Shown here in pieces: positions 8,514 through 15,420 of a stretch of 15,452 bases of DNA (position 1 is the first letter of the stretch; each line of letters opens with the position of its first letter). Location of the stretch: NCBI GenBank assembly GCA_902489645.1, contig CABUAW010000056.1:1-15452 (forward strand). The letters run 5' to 3'. Origin of the DNA: an uncultured Lachnospiraceae bacterium. Lineage in GTDB: Bacteria > Bacillota > Clostridia > Lachnospirales > Lachnospiraceae. Under the pieces are notes generated by a model that saw only the letters and a list, made by a program, of their open reading frames with translations, was not told the DNA's origin and did no database searches. The position numbers and the translations under genes were made by a program.

Positions 8514-9392
8514 TTAAATAACGAAAAAATGGAAAACCAAAGAAATTACGCCAACAACCGCACAATAATATGCAAAGTAGCTGAATTTCTTATTGCTTAC
8601 CACATACATCATTACCCGGATACAAATATATCCGACAACTCCGGCCACAATCATACCGATAAAATAATACAGAATATTATCACCGCCGGACATGGCGTCT
8701 CCAAAATGACGCAATTCCAGCAGATTCGCTCCGACAATTGCCGGCAGAGAAGCAATAAATGAATATTTTACCGCAAAATTTCTGTCGAATCCAAGCGCCA
8801 GGCAGGCGGAAATGGTCGAACCGGAACGGGAAATTCCCGGAAGCACAGCAATTCCCTGGGCCACGCCGATAACTGCCGCATCCTTGTATGAAGATTTTTT
8901 TACTTTTTTCTTGCCGCCCGGAAGGGAACCGATAATTAACAGCACAATGGCGTTAATAACCAGACAGATTCCCGGAATCAACAGAGAATTTGATGCGGAA
9001 GCCACCACATTATTTAAAACAACGCCGATAATTCCCGTCGGAATGGTCGTCACAAGAATCAGCAGGACAAACTTGCGGTAGGCATTGGTTACAATCCGGC
9101 GATACGTTCCGTTCCCGTTTCGGAACCGGTTGACCAGAAAAGTTTTCAAATTCACACAGGCATCCGCCAGCAAACGAATACCTTCCATAAATAATTTTCG
9201 AATATCCTTCCAAAAAACAATACATACGGCCACCAGGGTTCCTAAATGCAGCATAACCTCAAAAAGCATCCCCGTATCCGTATTTACTTTGAATATGTAC
9301 TGAAATATGGCTAAATGTCCGGAACTGCTGACCGGTAAAAACTCGGTAATTCCCTGAATCAGGCCCATCAAAATGGCTTCTAAAAGGCTCAT
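8514..9392 (-). CDS. uppP: Undecaprenyl-diphosphate phosphatase (UppP/BacA)
   Basis: A 292-residue integral membrane enzyme that dephosphorylates undecaprenyl diphosphate, regenerating the lipid carrier for peptidoglycan and other wall polymers and giving bacitracin tolerance. The first motif runs from Q13 and E17 through PVSSSGH (20-26). The second, PGISRSGST, is at 185-193 with its catalytic-site arginine and serines. About seven to eight hydrophobic helices are present. I start at MSLLEAILMG because GGAGG lies eight bases before that ATG; the frame extends eight codons upstream, but those codons contain the binding site itself. A strong promoter lies about 40 bp upstream, so the gene can be expressed apart from tepA. 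Its neighbour tepA is envelope-linked in Bacillus, but any functional link is inference. Confidence 0.95.
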   Translation of the reverse strand: MSLLEAILMGLIQGITEFLPVSSSGHLAIFQYIFKVNTDTGMLFEVMLHLGTLVAVCIVFWKDIRKLFMEGIRLLADACVNLKTFLVNRFRNGNGTYRRIVTNAYRKFVLLILVTTIPTGIIGVVLNNVVASASNSLLIPGICLVINAIVLLIIGSLPGGKKKVKKSSYKDAAVIGVAQGIAVLPGISRSGSTISACLALGFDRNFAVKYSFIASLPAIVGANLLELRHFGDAMSGGDNILYYFIGMIVAGVVGYICIRVMMYVVSNKKFSYFAYYCAVVGVISLVFHFFVI

Positions 9393-9428
9393 AAAAATTT
9401 CCTCCGTCAATTTCACTCAATTGTTTTT

Positions 9429-9457
9429 ATCATACTACATATTAATGCCTTTGTCAA
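9429..9457 (-). promoter_or_regulatory. Sigma-A-type promoter of uppP
   Basis: Read on the minus strand: a perfect -35 TTGACA (9457-9452), a 17-bp spacer and a -10 TATGAT (9434-9429), one base off consensus. Transcription should begin near 9422, leaving a leader of about 30 nt that contains the GGAGG of uppP. Confidence 0.85.
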
Positions 9458-9484
9458 AACGATAGTTATTTTTCATTATTTTGT

Positions 9485-9522
9485 AAGGGGAAATTCGGGT
9501 CACATGGCCCAAACTTCCCCTT
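9485..9522 (-). terminator. Stem-loop terminator after tepA
   Basis: An 8-bp outer stem (AAGGGGAA with TTCCCCTT), a small internal loop and an inner GGGTC/GGCCC stem form a long hairpin starting 5 bp after the tepA stop codon. The downstream sequence on the minus strand has only short T runs, so strength is uncertain. It lies upstream of the uppP promoter, fitting separate transcription units. Confidence 0.65.
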
Positions 9523-9527
9523 ATTTC

Positions 9528-10193
9528 CTACATTTTTTCAGATTTTATCATGGATTTCAGATGGGAAAGCGCCTGGGAAATGCCGCCGACCGCATCAATC
9601 AGCCCCGCATCCACGGCTTCTCTTCCCACCAGGATTGTCCCCAAGTCCTTTGTCAGCTCCGTATTATCCATCATCATATCCTCCAATTTTTGCTGTGTCG
9701 TATGGCTATGCTCCGCAATAAATCCGGTAATTCTGTCCTGAACCCGTTTAAAGTAGGCATAGCTCTGGGGCGCTCCGATAACCATACCGCCCATCCGCAC
9801 CGGATGAATCAGTACCGTGCCGGATTCCACAATAAAAGAATAGTCCGTCGAAACAGCCAGAGGTACGCCAATGGAATGGGAACCGCCGAGAACCAGAGAT
9901 ACGGTTGGTTTACTGAGGCTCGCAATCATTTCCGCAATAGCCAATCCGGCATCCACATCACCGCCCTGCGTATTCAAAAGTACCAGAAGTCCCTCCAGCT
10001 CGTCGTCATCTTCAAAGGCAGCCAGTCTTGGCAATACATGGTCATACCTCGTGGCCTTATTCTGATTGGGCGCCGCCTCATGTCCCTCTATTTCCCCAAT
10101 AATTGAAAGTAACAGAATCCTCTTTTTTTCCCGGCTTCCCTCCAACACAACCTGGCCGTTTTCTCTGAGTTCTTCATCCTTTTCCTGATTCAT
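9528..10193 (-). CDS. tepA: TepA-type ClpP-fold serine protease
   Basis: A 221-residue protein of the ClpP/crotonase fold, closest in character to Bacillus TepA (YmfB), which is encoded near spoIIIE. TepA was described as helping protein export, probably by degrading signal peptides. Visible ClpP-like elements are the oxyanion segment NTQGGDVDAGLAI at 74-86, the nucleophile S107 in GGSHSIG, H130 in LIHPVR, and a likely third residue D176 in MMMDNTELTKD. The final DAGLIDAVGG (195-204) matches the ClpP ending. There is no signal peptide or membrane helix, so it should be cytoplasmic. A charged N-terminal 25 residues replaces the ClpP propeptide. Housekeeping ClpP is less likely because the ClpP GxAxSM nucleophile motif differs. 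The ribosome binding site (GGCGGG) is modest. Confidence 0.85.
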   Translation of the reverse strand: MNQEKDEELRENGQVVLEGSREKKRILLLSIIGEIEGHEAAPNQNKATRYDHVLPRLAAFEDDDELEGLLVLLNTQGGDVDAGLAIAEMIASLSKPTVSLVLGGSHSIGVPLAVSTDYSFIVESGTVLIHPVRMGGMVIGAPQSYAYFKRVQDRITGFIAEHSHTTQQKLEDMMMDNTELTKDLGTILVGREAVDAGLIDAVGGISQALSHLKSMIKSEKM

Positions 10194-10231
10194 CGACTTT
10201 CCCGCCTTCCTGTTTATGCTTTTATGATATA

Positions 10232-10259
10232 GTATTTATCAAAAACAGATAAAAAATAC
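10232..10259. repeat. AT-rich imperfect inverted repeat between tepA and the MBL gene
   Basis: TTTATC and GATAAA arms separated by 7 bp, with outer GTATT and AATAC also pairing imperfectly. It lies in the 139-bp divergent intergenic region, close to where a tepA promoter would be expected; a TATATC at about 10228-10223 on the minus strand is a weak -10 candidate. It could be an operator, or simply a consequence of AT-rich sequence. Confidence 0.3.
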
Positions 10260-10293
10260 ATCGATATCTCCGCTTCCATTGACTAAAAAAACA

Positions 10294-10302
10294 TGCTATG
10301 AT
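10294..10302 (+). promoter_or_regulatory. Candidate extended -10 promoter of the MBL hydrolase
   Basis: TGCTATGAT fits an extended -10 element (TGn followed by TATGAT), 30 bp before the MBL start codon. A TTGACT at 10279-10284 resembles a -35 but is only 12 bp from this -10, too close for the pair. The -35 at proper spacing (TTCCAT) is poor. Assignment rests on the extended -10 alone. Confidence 0.4.
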
Positions 10303-10332
10303 AGGACTATATTTTTACAGGAGGTATCCCCG

Positions 10333-11319
10333 ATGTTTCGACAAATCCACGAAAATCCAGACATATATACCGTTCCGGTCATTCTGCCGAACAATCCGCT
10401 GAAAAATCTGAATTGTTATATCATTAAAACCCCGGAAGAAAATCTGGTCATCGACACAGGCTTTAATCAACCGGAATGTCTGGAGGCTTTAAGCGCAGGC
10501 TTAGAAGAACTTAAAATTGATAGGAATCGAACGACCCTTTTTCTGACGCATCTTCATTCCGACCACATTGGTTTGACCAACCATATTGCCACAGACAAAA
10601 CCCGAATTCTCATTGGCAATGTGGATTATGATTATTTAAAAACACAGCACAACGAAAATTTCTGGTCATGGATGGAAGAAAAATTTTACAGAGAAGGGCT
10701 TTCCCGCGATTTAATTGAATTACAGAGAAAGGTGAATCCGGCCCGGGCCTATGCACCCGAATATTTATTTGATGCAAAAACGGTATCTGATAATGACGTT
10801 TTTCAAATCGGGGACTTCGCCTTCCGTTGTCTCTGGACACCGGGACATACACCGGGACACACCTGTCTTTATATGGAAAAAGAAAAGATTTTATTCTGCG
10901 GCGACCATATCTTATTTGATATCACACCAAATATCACGATGTGGCGCGGCGTGGAGGATTCCCTTGGAAACTATCTGGAAAGTCTGAACAGGGTCAAAGC
11001 ACTGGATATCCGTCTGGCGCTTCCGGCCCACAGAAAAAATGATATGGACGTCTATGAACGTATCCGCCAGATTGAGGAACACCATGACCGCCGCATCAAC
11101 CAGACCCTTTCCATTATCCGCGAAGAGCCTGGCCTCAACGCCTGCCAGATTGGCGCCCGGATGACCTGGGCCATGCGCGGTAAAAACTGGGAGGAATTTC
11201 CGATTCAGCAAAAATGGTTTGCCATCGGTGAAACCATTTCCCACCTGGACTATTTATTAAAACGCGGCCGGATTGTACGGCATGAAGAGAAAGAAATTAT
11301 ATATTATACGGCCAGTTAA
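10333..11319 (+). CDS. Metallo-beta-lactamase-fold hydrolase with C-terminal winged-helix-like region
   Basis: A 328-residue cytoplasmic protein. The zinc-binding HLHSDH at 73-78 gives H73, H75, D77 and H78. Further ligands fit the second TPGHTPGHT block (H172 or H176), D191 in FCGDH and H233 in PAHR. This is the complete di-metal site of the superfamily, which includes glyoxalase II-like and LACTB2-like enzymes. Residues about 250-320 resemble the helical winged-helix tail of LACTB2-type proteins. The substrate cannot be read from sequence. The start MFRQIHENPD was chosen because GGAGG lies eight bases before it; 18 further in-frame upstream codons overlap the promoter region. It is the only plus-strand gene, divergent from tepA and convergent with the acyltransferase gene, so it stands as a single-gene unit. 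Confidence 0.85.
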   Translation: MFRQIHENPDIYTVPVILPNNPLKNLNCYIIKTPEENLVIDTGFNQPECLEALSAGLEELKIDRNRTTLFLTHLHSDHIGLTNHIATDKTRILIGNVDYDYLKTQHNENFWSWMEEKFYREGLSRDLIELQRKVNPARAYAPEYLFDAKTVSDNDVFQIGDFAFRCLWTPGHTPGHTCLYMEKEKILFCGDHILFDITPNITMWRGVEDSLGNYLESLNRVKALDIRLALPAHRKNDMDVYERIRQIEEHHDRRINQTLSIIREEPGLNACQIGARMTWAMRGKNWEEFPIQQKWFAIGETISHLDYLLKRGRIVRHEEKEIIYYTAS

Positions 11320-11324
11320 ATTTC

Positions 11325-11366
11325 GGCTGCCCGTTGAAATGCATTTGAGCTTTTCACCGGGCGGCC
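11325..11366. terminator. Bidirectional terminator between convergent genes
   Basis: GGCTGCCCG pairs with CGGGCGGCC (nine pairs including one G-U), then TGAAA pairs with TTTCA past a one-base mismatch. The hairpin fills the 53-bp gap between the MBL stop and the acyltransferase stop. T runs follow in each direction (TATTTTACTT on plus, and AAATTT in the minus direction), so it probably ends both transcripts. Confidence 0.8.
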
Positions 11367-11372
11367 CGTATT

Positions 11373-12626
11373 TTACTTCATTTTCCAGTCCAAAATCTCC
11401 TGCTTCACCTGTTCCAAAACAGAACGTCCCTTTTTTGCGTCCCCAGCCGAACCCATGAAAACACAATTTAAGGTACACACATTTCCAAATGTACTGACCG
11501 TCAGCTGAAAATCCGGCGGCCGTCGATAGCTGCCGGTTATATAGCAATCCCGAACTGTACAATTCTTAAAAGACAATCTCTGACCATCAATCATTCCGAT
11601 ATTTGTATAGGATATGTGATTCAGCCGATAAACCGCTTTTATCACATACGCAATCAATGAAACGGGCGCTCTGTGGAATATCCGATATAAGGGTTTAATT
11701 CCCGAAAAACAAAGTTTCCGGGATTTTTGAAGCGCCATTTCGATATGGACTTGCCGTAAGGTTTCATCAAACGTTTCCTCATTGGGAATTTCAATAACGA
11801 TGCTTCGATATATCCCGGTCATATTCGCAACTGTTAATTTCTCAGATTCGGACGAAAAGCGGCGCAAATCTGCAGGACAAGGGAGAACAATTTTGTCCAC
11901 GTTTTGTATTCTGGCAATAACGCGGGCGTAGGCCGTCATAAAAAGGTCATTGAAGGTCACCCCTGAGCGTTTTGCTTTCTGATAAATGGCTTCCATATCC
12001 TCCGGCGAAATTTTTGTTTTCAAACAGATGGGAGTCATTTCTTTTCCGGAGGAATACATTGTCTCCAAAATATTTCTTTTCTTTGACGAACCTATCGGAA
12101 ACGACGGCAAACGCCGATGGTTCATTGTCTGCTCTGTCGGCGAAAGAACATGCACATTTTTCAAAAGAAAGGCGATATCCCGTTCATTTTTCATCCCCAT
12201 ATCGAGTGGCTCATCGTTATAAATCGCCGCCAATAAATAAAGATATTCCAAAAATCCCTTGCCGTCAGCAAGAATATGACTCATGACGAAAACAACCTGC
12301 GTATACTCCGGTTTCGGCCTGACTATTATATGCAATTGGGCCTGCCGGCTTAAATTCGGGCACATAAATTTTTTGCGATTTTCCGTATCTGTCACCACGA
12401 TATCCTCTGCTGTAAATCCCAAATGAACAAAACGGCCTTTCTGAAAATCATAAGCAAATAAAATTTCAGGTACAATCTTACTTGAAAGAAAAACGGCTTT
12501 TTTTAAATGTTCCAAATCCAGGTATCCCGTAAGCCTCATACGAACATACATCAGTGGATATACTCTGGCTCTGTGGGCCGCTTCGACAAAATCCAAACAT
12601 TCACAGGTTCTGTCCCTTTGTTTCAT
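11373..12626 (-). CDS. Condensation-domain / PapA-like acyltransferase
   Basis: A 417-residue protein of the chloramphenicol-acetyltransferase-like fold shared by NRPS condensation domains, PapA-type acyltransferases and alcohol acetyltransferases. The active-site HxxxDG is present as HILADG with H117, D121 and G122. SYTNIGMID (339-347) and PPDFQLTVSTFGN (370-382) match the later structural blocks of the fold. No carrier-protein or adenylation domain is attached, so it is a stand-alone enzyme. It probably moves an acyl group from a thioester donor to an alcohol or amine, but donor and acceptor are unknown. Its ATG overlaps the stop of the lipoprotein gene (ATGA), with GAGG seven bases upstream, so the two are translationally coupled and under the same TetR-type control. 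No signal peptide or clear membrane helix is seen. Confidence 0.75.
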   Translation of the reverse strand: MKQRDRTCECLDFVEAAHRARVYPLMYVRMRLTGYLDLEHLKKAVFLSSKIVPEILFAYDFQKGRFVHLGFTAEDIVVTDTENRKKFMCPNLSRQAQLHIIVRPKPEYTQVVFVMSHILADGKGFLEYLYLLAAIYNDEPLDMGMKNERDIAFLLKNVHVLSPTEQTMNHRRLPSFPIGSSKKRNILETMYSSGKEMTPICLKTKISPEDMEAIYQKAKRSGVTFNDLFMTAYARVIARIQNVDKIVLPCPADLRRFSSESEKLTVANMTGIYRSIVIEIPNEETFDETLRQVHIEMALQKSRKLCFSGIKPLYRIFHRAPVSLIAYVIKAVYRLNHISYTNIGMIDGQRLSFKNCTVRDCYITGSYRRPPDFQLTVSTFGNVCTLNCVFMGSAGDAKKGRSVLEQVKQEILDWKMK

Positions 12627-13480
12627 CTCTTTACCTCGATATTTCCATTCTTTGTTTCTGCTTTAACATTTACAACAGGATGTTCGCCAACGATACCTTT
12701 GCTCTCTCCTCCGTCAACGGAGAGCCACTCCTGAAAGGAAGTCGATATGGAACCATTCTTCGCCGCCGCCGTAAATTCAAATTCTAAATCTGAGGGAAGT
12801 GTAATAAAAATATCCGTATTTTTGTTATAAAAAAATAAATCTCCCGTAACTTCTGTATAAATCACGTTTAAATCTCCCGAATTACTTACCTCGTAGCTTC
12901 CGAAACCAATCGCCGATTTTATATTTGCATTGCCGCTGGTGGAGGTATATCGGACACTTCCCGCCAGTTTTTCACAAAAGACATTACCGCTGGTCGTTTC
13001 TATTTTAATGGTATCCGCATCCAGACTGCCTATATTGACTGTCCCGGCCGTACTGTTTACCCGAAACTCATTTAAGGATAAATTGCTCCCCGAAAAATCA
13101 ATATCTCCGTCCGTCGTTGTCACCGTCAAATTGTTGTGATAAGACGACGGCAGGTAAACCTCGACATAACGGGAAAAATCATTGTTTAATAAAGGCTTGC
13201 CGCCCTCAGAAATTTGAATACTGCCAGCCCTCGTATCAACTTTCGCATAATAACCGCTTTTATTTTCCGTCATATATTCACGGATAATCAACTCATGGCC
13301 ATCACTCTCATAAAATGTTATCTTCTCTTCATCATAAGATATCGTTATCTCCGATATATCGTCTGTCTGAAAGCGCATCTCATTTGCCAATTGAAATGTC
13401 TGGCTGCAAAAACACCCCGACAAACATATGAAGCTGGCCAAAACTGCTAAACACATCCCAATCCCTTTTCTTATTTTCAT
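12623..13480 (-). CDS. DUF4097-type beta-repeat lipoprotein
   Basis: A 285-residue secreted lipoprotein. The N-terminal KIRK, a hydrophobic stretch and the lipobox LSGC place the lipidated cysteine at residue 23. After a region of about 75 residues come repeated short beta units with T-x-G/T-S-G-N patterns (TTDGDI, STAGTV, TTSGNV, STSGNA, NSGDLN, AKNGSI, TKNGNI). This is typical of the DUF4097 putative-adhesin family, a right-handed beta-solenoid. Family members often accompany sensors or regulators of envelope stress, but their biochemical role is not established. GGGGAG lies eight bases before the ATG. It lies 87 bp downstream of tetR, with an operator-like palindrome in the gap, and overlaps the acyltransferase gene by 4 bp. 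It should face the outside of the cytoplasmic membrane. Confidence 0.85.
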   Translation of the reverse strand: MKIRKGIGMCLAVLASFICLSGCFCSQTFQLANEMRFQTDDISEITISYDEEKITFYESDGHELIIREYMTENKSGYYAKVDTRAGSIQISEGGKPLLNNDFSRYVEVYLPSSYHNNLTVTTTDGDIDFSGSNLSLNEFRVNSTAGTVNIGSLDADTIKIETTSGNVFCEKLAGSVRYTSTSGNANIKSAIGFGSYEVSNSGDLNVIYTEVTGDLFFYNKNTDIFITLPSDLEFEFTAAAKNGSISTSFQEWLSVDGGESKGIVGEHPVVNVKAETKNGNIEVKR

Positions 13481-13508
13481 ACCATTTTCTCCCCTTTTTT
13501 ATTGTGGT

Positions 13509-13529
13509 AAATGAATAGTTCATTCATTA
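13509..13529. promoter_or_regulatory. Putative TetR operator upstream of the lipoprotein-acyltransferase pair
   Basis: A perfect inverted repeat AATGAAT-AGTTC-ATTCATT (7-bp arms, 5-bp spacer, 13510-13528). The 21-bp region matches the site over the tetR promoter at 18 of 21 positions when that site is read on the opposite strand. It lies about 30 bp before the lipoprotein start. A possible weak promoter here (TTGAGC, 17 bp, ATTAAT on the minus strand) would be covered by the bound repressor. Binding by the adjacent TetR protein is inferred. Confidence 0.75.
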
Positions 13530-13535
13530 ATTAAG

Positions 13536-13560
13536 TAAAAATCAGAGGGCTCAAAGGCCC
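13536..13560 (-). terminator. Weak terminator or attenuator after tetR
   Basis: A 4-bp GC stem (GGGC, loop CTTTGA, GCCC) 8 bp after the tetR stop is followed on the minus strand by TCTGATTTTTAC. The stem is short, so partial readthrough into the lipoprotein gene is likely. Confidence 0.4.
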
Positions 13561-13567
13561 CGCCAAT

Positions 13568-14230
13568 TTATTTTTTATATGCAGCTATAATATTATCCAT
13601 GCATACCTGTTTTGCCAACTCCACCGGAATATCTTTCGTTTCAAAAGTTGTATACCGAATATCCATGGCCCACCAGGATAATATTTCAATCATAAGCGTC
13701 ACCGACAATTCAAGATGCTCCATCGGACGAACCGTTCCCTGTTCAATAAATACTTTCAGATAATCAATCATCGTATTAAAAAACTGTTTACGGTAAGTTG
13801 AATAATGTTCGGCTAAATTTTTAAAATCAAATTGATTTTTTTCAATAAACAGACAGCCGGCCGCATACTGAGAAAGAATATCAAAAGCGTCACTGATAAG
13901 CGTTTCAAAATCATAATCGGCCGCATTATTCCGAAGATGCGCGGCAAAATCATTCTCTGATTTTTCAAAAAGACTGATAATTTCATTTTCCAATCCAAGA
14001 AATAAGTCGTCTCTTATCGGCCGTTCAAAGTCACGTTCAATAAACGAAGGGTCTACGGTACATTTTAAAATAAAATGCATAATCTCTTTTTTGCCCGCAA
14101 AATCCAGATATATCGTCCCGACAGAAACTCCCACTTCCTTTGCAATATGGCTTATCTGGGTTTTCGCATAACCTTGCTGGAGAAATAACCGGGTCGCCGC
14201 ATCGGAAATTTCTTTAATTCGCTGATTCAA
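13568..14230 (-). CDS. TetR/AcrR-family transcriptional regulator
   Basis: A 220-residue dimeric repressor-type protein. The N-terminal helix-turn-helix domain (about 1-50) shows the TetR signature: AATRLFLQQGY, then ISHIAKEVGVSVGTIYLDFAGKKEI. The remaining residues form a helical ligand-binding and dimer domain without recognisable ligand specificity. I choose the TTG start (MNQRIKEI) because GGGGAG lies six bases upstream. The in-frame GTG 11 codons earlier has no binding site and falls inside the operator and at the likely transcription start. It is autoregulated by inference, since a palindrome spans its transcription start. A near-copy precedes the downstream lipoprotein gene, making the lipoprotein-acyltransferase pair its probable target. 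The inducer is unknown. Confidence 0.9.
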   Translation of the reverse strand: MNQRIKEISDAATRLFLQQGYAKTQISHIAKEVGVSVGTIYLDFAGKKEIMHFILKCTVDPSFIERDFERPIRDDLFLGLENEIISLFEKSENDFAAHLRNNAADYDFETLISDAFDILSQYAAGCLFIEKNQFDFKNLAEHYSTYRKQFFNTMIDYLKVFIEQGTVRPMEHLELSVTLMIEILSWWAMDIRYTTFETKDIPVELAKQVCMDNIIAAYKK

Positions 14231-14244
14231 ATATATCTCCCCTT

Positions 14245-14265
14245 TTATGAATGAATTATTCACTT
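14245..14265. promoter_or_regulatory. Putative autoregulatory operator of tetR
   Basis: The core TGAATGAATTATTCA (14248-14262) has arms TGAAT and ATTCA. Read on the minus strand, the 21-bp region matches the site at 13509-13529 at 18 of 21 positions. It begins about 3 bp downstream of the -10 element and covers the expected start of transcription, where a bound repressor would block initiation. Confidence 0.75.
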
Positions 14266-14267
14266 AT

Positions 14268-14296
14268 ATAATAATTGTTTTTATGCATTCTGTCAA
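14268..14296 (-). promoter_or_regulatory. Strong sigma-A-type promoter of tetR
   Basis: Minus-strand -35 TTGACA (14296-14291) is perfect, the spacer is 17 bp, and the -10 is TATTAT (14273-14268), one base off consensus. The predicted start near 14261 lies inside the operator palindrome. Confidence 0.85.
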
Positions 14297-14334
14297 CACT
14301 AAAATAATGCTTTTCGTGCCGCGGGCATTAAAGA

Positions 14335-14358
14335 ACGGCCCAGCCAAAGCTGCGCCGT
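14335..14358 (-). terminator. Terminator after the GNAT gene
   Basis: ACGGC and GCCGT plus inner CAGC and GCTG pair around a CAAA loop with one C-C mismatch, 11 bp after the GNAT stop. The minus strand continues TCTTTAA, a modest U-run. A second weaker stem (AATGC/GCATT, 14306-14329), followed by ATTTT, may add to it. Confidence 0.65.
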
Positions 14359-14369
14359 ATTCCATACGT

Positions 14370-15161
14370 CTAATCAAATATCCGTTTTGATTCCGGCCAG
14401 GATTTCATCCGAAACCACTGGGTATAAATTTTTTTTAATCCAAGTCTTTCATACATCAGAAAAGCGCCCGTATTTCCCTGACGAACCTGAAGATGGGCCT
14501 GTGTTGCCCCCATTTTCTTACCTTTGGAAATTATCTGGCTGCATATCTTCATGGCCAGCCCACGACGCCGATAATCTGGATGAACATGAATGGCATACAG
14601 ACCAATATAATGTCTCTCCAGCACGCCAAGTCCTGTGCCAATTATCTTTCCCCGATGACGAATTTTTACACATACCATCGGAAGACGAATCCGTTTAAAA
14701 ATCTTTTTTTGGGTTTTCTCCATGGATGGATAGGGAATATCAATCAACATATTCACGCCCTCCAGCCACTCATTATCCATCTGGCTCATCGTAATAATCT
14801 CATAATCGTCCTCCAGCCTGTTCAACCGCGGCGCCTCCCAATCTTTTAGGGAACGATACAGCACATCGACATATTTCACATTTTCATAACCTCTGGCCTC
14901 CAGAAGCTCGTCCAAAGCCCCGGGAACAGCCGCCGTCATTTTATAAATTGCAGGCAAGAGCAATTCACGATATTGATTTTCACAGTAGATAACTTTTTCT
15001 TCCAAATCATAACTGGAATGATAAAATGGATAAATGCAATTCGCCCGATATGTATAGCCACCGGAAAAATTCAAAATCCATCCATCATAGATTTCCCGTT
15101 CCAAGGCTGGAAAAGCATTTATTAAAATCTCTTCAATCTCTCCAATCCGCCCAAGTTCCAC
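14370..15161 (-). CDS. Two-domain GNAT-family N-acetyltransferase
   Basis: A 263-residue protein. The C-terminal GNAT domain (about 120-255) carries the acetyl-CoA pyrophosphate loop in HPDYRRRGLA (194-203), followed by the helix MKICSQIISKGKKMG and the typical ending NTGAFLMYERLGL. The N-terminal half contains DGWILNFSGGYTYRANCIYP (26-45), a pattern seen in a GNAT subgroup with an N-terminal pseudo-GNAT domain. It should transfer an acetyl group from acetyl-CoA to an amine; the acceptor is unknown. I start at a GTG because GGAGG lies eight bases before it, right after the stop of the small membrane protein. The frame extends seven codons further, to another GTG without a binding site. The 17-bp gap and shared promoter indicate co-transcription with the small gene. 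Confidence 0.88.
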   Translation of the reverse strand: MELGRIGEIEEILINAFPALEREIYDGWILNFSGGYTYRANCIYPFYHSSYDLEEKVIYCENQYRELLLPAIYKMTAAVPGALDELLEARGYENVKYVDVLYRSLKDWEAPRLNRLEDDYEIITMSQMDNEWLEGVNMLIDIPYPSMEKTQKKIFKRIRLPMVCVKIRHRGKIIGTGLGVLERHYIGLYAIHVHPDYRRRGLAMKICSQIISKGKKMGATQAHLQVRQGNTGAFLMYERLGLKKIYTQWFRMKSWPESKRIFD

Positions 15162-15178
15162 AAAAGCTGCCTCCAAAA

Positions 15179-15376
15179 TCACGCAATTTTCATCGGACTA
15201 AAATATGCAATATAAAGCCAAATACCCCAATGAATTAATGTCAACACAACTGTAAGTATACGCCGCTTCGGTGTCACCGGATTTCTGAAAAATAAGCTCA
15301 GGAAAATTCCGAAGGGCGGCATTAATACACACATACAAAGAATAAACCAAAGTCTGGTATAAAATTTACCTTCCAA
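15179..15376 (-). CDS. Small two-helix membrane protein of unknown function
   Basis: A 65-residue protein with two hydrophobic helices (about 9-30 and 39-58) joined by a basic loop (RNPVTPKRR). The opening KFYTRLWFILCMC followed by PPFGIFLSLFF resembles short Clostridia membrane segments that begin with an aromatic-rich W-F-I stretch and a P-x-G-I/L turn, but I cannot assign a function. I choose a TTG start (MEGKFYTR) because AGAGG lies eight bases upstream. The ATG six codons earlier at 15394 has no binding site, though it remains possible. It is the first gene after the promoter at the right edge and is followed 17 bp later by the GNAT gene. Confidence 0.65.
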   Translation of the reverse strand: MEGKFYTRLWFILCMCVLMPPFGIFLSLFFRNPVTPKRRILTVVLTLIHWGIWLYIAYFSPMKIA

Positions 15377-15420
15377 ATAATTCGCCTCTTTCATTTAATT
15401 TAATAAAATCTTGAATATTT

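Noticed and set aside
9504..10106. Long plus-strand open frame (200 codons) opposite tepA
   Set aside because: It runs antisense to a well-supported ClpP-fold gene and gives a low-complexity histidine/arginine-rich protein with no recognisable motif and no good binding site.
10279..10302. TTGACT and TATGAT as a promoter pair before the MBL gene
   Set aside because: The spacing is only 12 bp, too short for a sigma-A promoter; only the extended -10 was kept.
10691..10698. GAGAAGGG, resembling the SpoIIIE orientation sequence of Bacillus
   Set aside because: I saw only one copy in the window, close to the chance expectation for an 8-mer on both strands; no orientation bias can be shown.
14231..14263. 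Upstream GTG start of the TetR gene adding 11 residues
   Set aside because: It has no ribosome binding site, lies at the predicted transcription start, and the added codons overlap the operator and the GGGGAG of the TTG start.
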